From Gammaproteobacteria bacterium UBA3532 (GTDB lineage: Bacteria > Pseudomonadota > Gammaproteobacteria > Enterobacterales > UBA3532): DNA of 15,720 nucleotides. The position numbers were made by a program, and so were the translations under genes. Shown in pieces: positions 14,492-15,720 of the stretch (the stretch's first letter is position 1; each line of letters starts with the position of its first letter). The notes under the pieces were generated by a model. That model searched no databases and was not told where the DNA came from. It saw nothing but the letters and a program-made list of their open reading frames with translations. Where the stretch lies: the NCBI GenBank assembly GCA_002376965.1, contig DFOV01000240.1, forward strand, positions 10,829-26,548, written 5' to 3'.

Positions 14492-14918
14492 CAATTTCTC
14501 CAGCGGCCCTTAAAGGGTTCATAACCTTTATGCTCGATATACTTGCTAACCTCTTTAGAAGTTTATCATCAGTTGAAAGAAAATAATCACAATTTGATTC
14601 GATTGCACAAGATACATGCAACGCATCTTTGGGTGTTACACCAAATTCCACCATTGACTCAGCTCTAGCAATAATTTCTTCGGTTTCTTGAACATCTGAA
14701 TTGGCTATTGCTTTCCATTTCTGAATGGCGGAACGCTTCTCTTTAAACGGATTAAAGCTGTTTTCATATTCGAGAATGTAAGACCACACAAGCTCGATTT
14801 CTTTATTTTTGATTTTCTCCTGAATAAACAGCTTGGCCTCAGCTTCGATTTTTATTCTGATTTGTTGCTGGTCGTCAAACGGTCTATTGAAACAACAATT
14901 ATCCAAGTAAACTCTCAT
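14469..14918 (-). CDS. PIN-domain nuclease, probable toxin (VapC-like fold)
   Basis: A 149-residue PIN-domain protein. The expected acidic residues of the metal site are present: Asp6 in VYLDNCCF, Glu50/Glu52 in ILEYE, Asp98 in TPKDALH, and Asp117/118 in LSTDDK. PIN proteins of this kind cleave RNA with Mg2+ or Mn2+ and often act as toxins. The N-terminal YLDNCCFNRPFDDQ is characteristic of a PIN subgroup rather than of classical VapC. It starts at ATG 14918; the upstream ribosome-binding site is weak. The frame ends inside the small partner gene, with which it forms a two-gene unit. Base composition is more AT-rich than that of hemW and of the biosynthetic operon, which suggests acquisition. 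The target RNA is unknown. Confidence 0.85.
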   Translation of the reverse strand: MRVYLDNCCFNRPFDDQQQIRIKIEAEAKLFIQEKIKNKEIELVWSYILEYENSFNPFKEKRSAIQKWKAIANSDVQETEEIIARAESMVEFGVTPKDALHVSCAIESNCDYFLSTDDKLLKRLASISSIKVMNPLRAAGEIDEYCNRH

Positions 14919-15060
14919 TCATTCTACTCTTAGCCAAAGCGAAAAGTATAGGTTATATACTGAATTTCGGCTACTATTTGAACACTGCGCTGGCTACACA
15001 ATGGCTCTCCAGGAGGTGTTAGCCTTCCAATCCGCATGTCAGCTAAGTCCGAGCCATAAG
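14919..15060. other. Intergenic region between hemW and the PIN gene
   Basis: This 142-bp stretch has no gene that I can support. A weak imperfect hairpin lies at 14992-14999 and 15016-15024 (GGCTACAC against GTGTTAGCC, one bulge). No T-run follows it on the minus strand, so it is not a convincing hemW terminator. An AT-rich patch at 14944-14970 could hold the promoter of the PIN gene but no clear -35/-10 pair is seen. Confidence 0.4.
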
Positions 15061-15720
15061 CTATTCCGCCTCAAAAACATTTACACTATCATTTAAAAAG
15101 TTAAACCCTGCCTCTGTTGTTTTGAGACGGGGTTTAGTTTTTTCGATTGGGCTAAGCAGACCCTGTTCGACGCCGCTTTGCCACAGGTGCTCAATGGCGG
15201 TAAACGGCATTTGGCTATGTTGCTCAAAAATATTTACCGGCACGCCATTCTTTAGCCGTAGTGCATTTAGCATAAACTCATAAACGATATCGCTTTTCCC
15301 AAGTGTGTTCTCACCAGCGATAAATGACAGGTTGTTCATATACTGCTTTGGGTGGCGGTATTTGTGAAAGCGCTTGATGCCGCTTGCGCTTGTTAGCTTG
15401 GCGTGGGCACCGGCACCGATGCCTAGGTAATCACCAAACTGCCAGTAGTTGGTGTTGTGTCGGCATTGCTGGTCGGGCTTGGCATAGGCTGATACTTCGT
15501 ACTGGCTGAATCCTGCATTAGCCAGCATCTGTTGACCTTGCTCTTGTATGTCCCAGATGCCTTCATCTTCTGGAAGTGGGGGCGGGGAGTGGTAAAAAGC
15601 GGTATTTGGTTCAATGGTTAGTTGATACCAGGATAGATGAGCCGTGTTGAACGAAATAGCCTGCTGCAGATCGGCAAGTGCCTGTTGTGTTGATTGCTCA
15701 GGCAAGCCAAACATCAGGTC
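15061..15720 (-). CDS. hemW: HemW, radical SAM heme chaperone, C-terminal part (cut by window edge)
   Basis: 219 residues of the C-terminal half of HemW, long annotated as oxygen-independent coproporphyrinogen III oxidase-like. The frame stays open to the right edge, beginning DLMFGLPEQ, the characteristic HemW block after the radical SAM core. Other family landmarks follow: LSWYQLTIEPNTAF, QYEVSAYAKP, CRHNTNYWQFGDYLGIGAGAH, and a winged-helix-like C-terminal domain with EFMLNALRLKNGV. The CxxxCxxC iron-sulfur motif would lie beyond the window. HemW inserts heme into respiratory proteins. It is a housekeeping gene and marks the chromosomal edge of the accessory block. Its stop codon is at 15061-15063. 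Confidence 0.95.
   Translation of the reverse strand, partial: DLMFGLPEQSTQQALADLQQAISFNTAHLSWYQLTIEPNTAFYHSPPPLPEDEGIWDIQEQGQQMLANAGFSQYEVSAYAKPDQQCRHNTNYWQFGDYLGIGAGAHAKLTSASGIKRFHKYRHPKQYMNNLSFIAGENTLGKSDIVYEFMLNALRLKNGVPVNIFEQHSQMPFTAIEHLWQSGVEQGLLSPIEKTKPRLKTTEAGFNFLNDSVNVFEAE

Overview
The window looks like a chromosomal segment of a gammaproteobacterium, possibly a marine one. The protein families, a near-perfect CRP operator and moderate GC suggest this; the genus cannot be read from it. Every gene I support lies on the minus strand, so the window reads from right to left.

Right edge (15720 to about 13690): the C-terminal part of hemW, a heme chaperone of the radical SAM family. It is followed by a small AT-rich accessory patch holding a PIN-domain nuclease that overlaps a 69-residue partner (a probable toxin-antitoxin pair), and an unrecognised protein with an uncertain start. 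A C-rich, G-poor transcript tract of about 120 nt after that protein looks like a Rho-loading region and may insulate what follows.

Main operon (about 13520 to beyond position 1): a CRP site at -41.5 from an inferred start, then a leader of about 320 nt with five hairpins, then a tightly packed biosynthetic operon. In order of transcription it encodes an acyl carrier protein with a long tail, a ketosynthase (KS), a KS-like protein lacking the catalytic Cys and His residues, a second complete KS, a half-size KS with Gln in place of Cys, a 949-residue fusion, two short-chain dehydrogenases, an outer-membrane beta-barrel, a periplasmic LolA-like protein, and an RND/MMPL exporter cut by the window edge. 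A 129-bp nested inverted repeat separates the last two genes.

How it may work: the carrier protein, the two complete KSs, their two degenerate partners and the reductases form a dedicated type II fatty acid or polyketide elongation set. The fusion joins a class III PLP aminotransferase to a complete domain of the cyanobacterial acyl-ACP reductase (AAR) type with its catalytic Cys. This predicts reductive release of the chain as an aldehyde and conversion to an amine in one polypeptide. The last three genes supply an inner-membrane pump, a periplasmic carrier and an outer-membrane protein. My inference is a CRP-controlled pathway making and exporting a long-chain amine or amino-lipid. No dehydratase, malonyl transferase, ligase or phosphopantetheinyl transferase is visible, so the product remains open.
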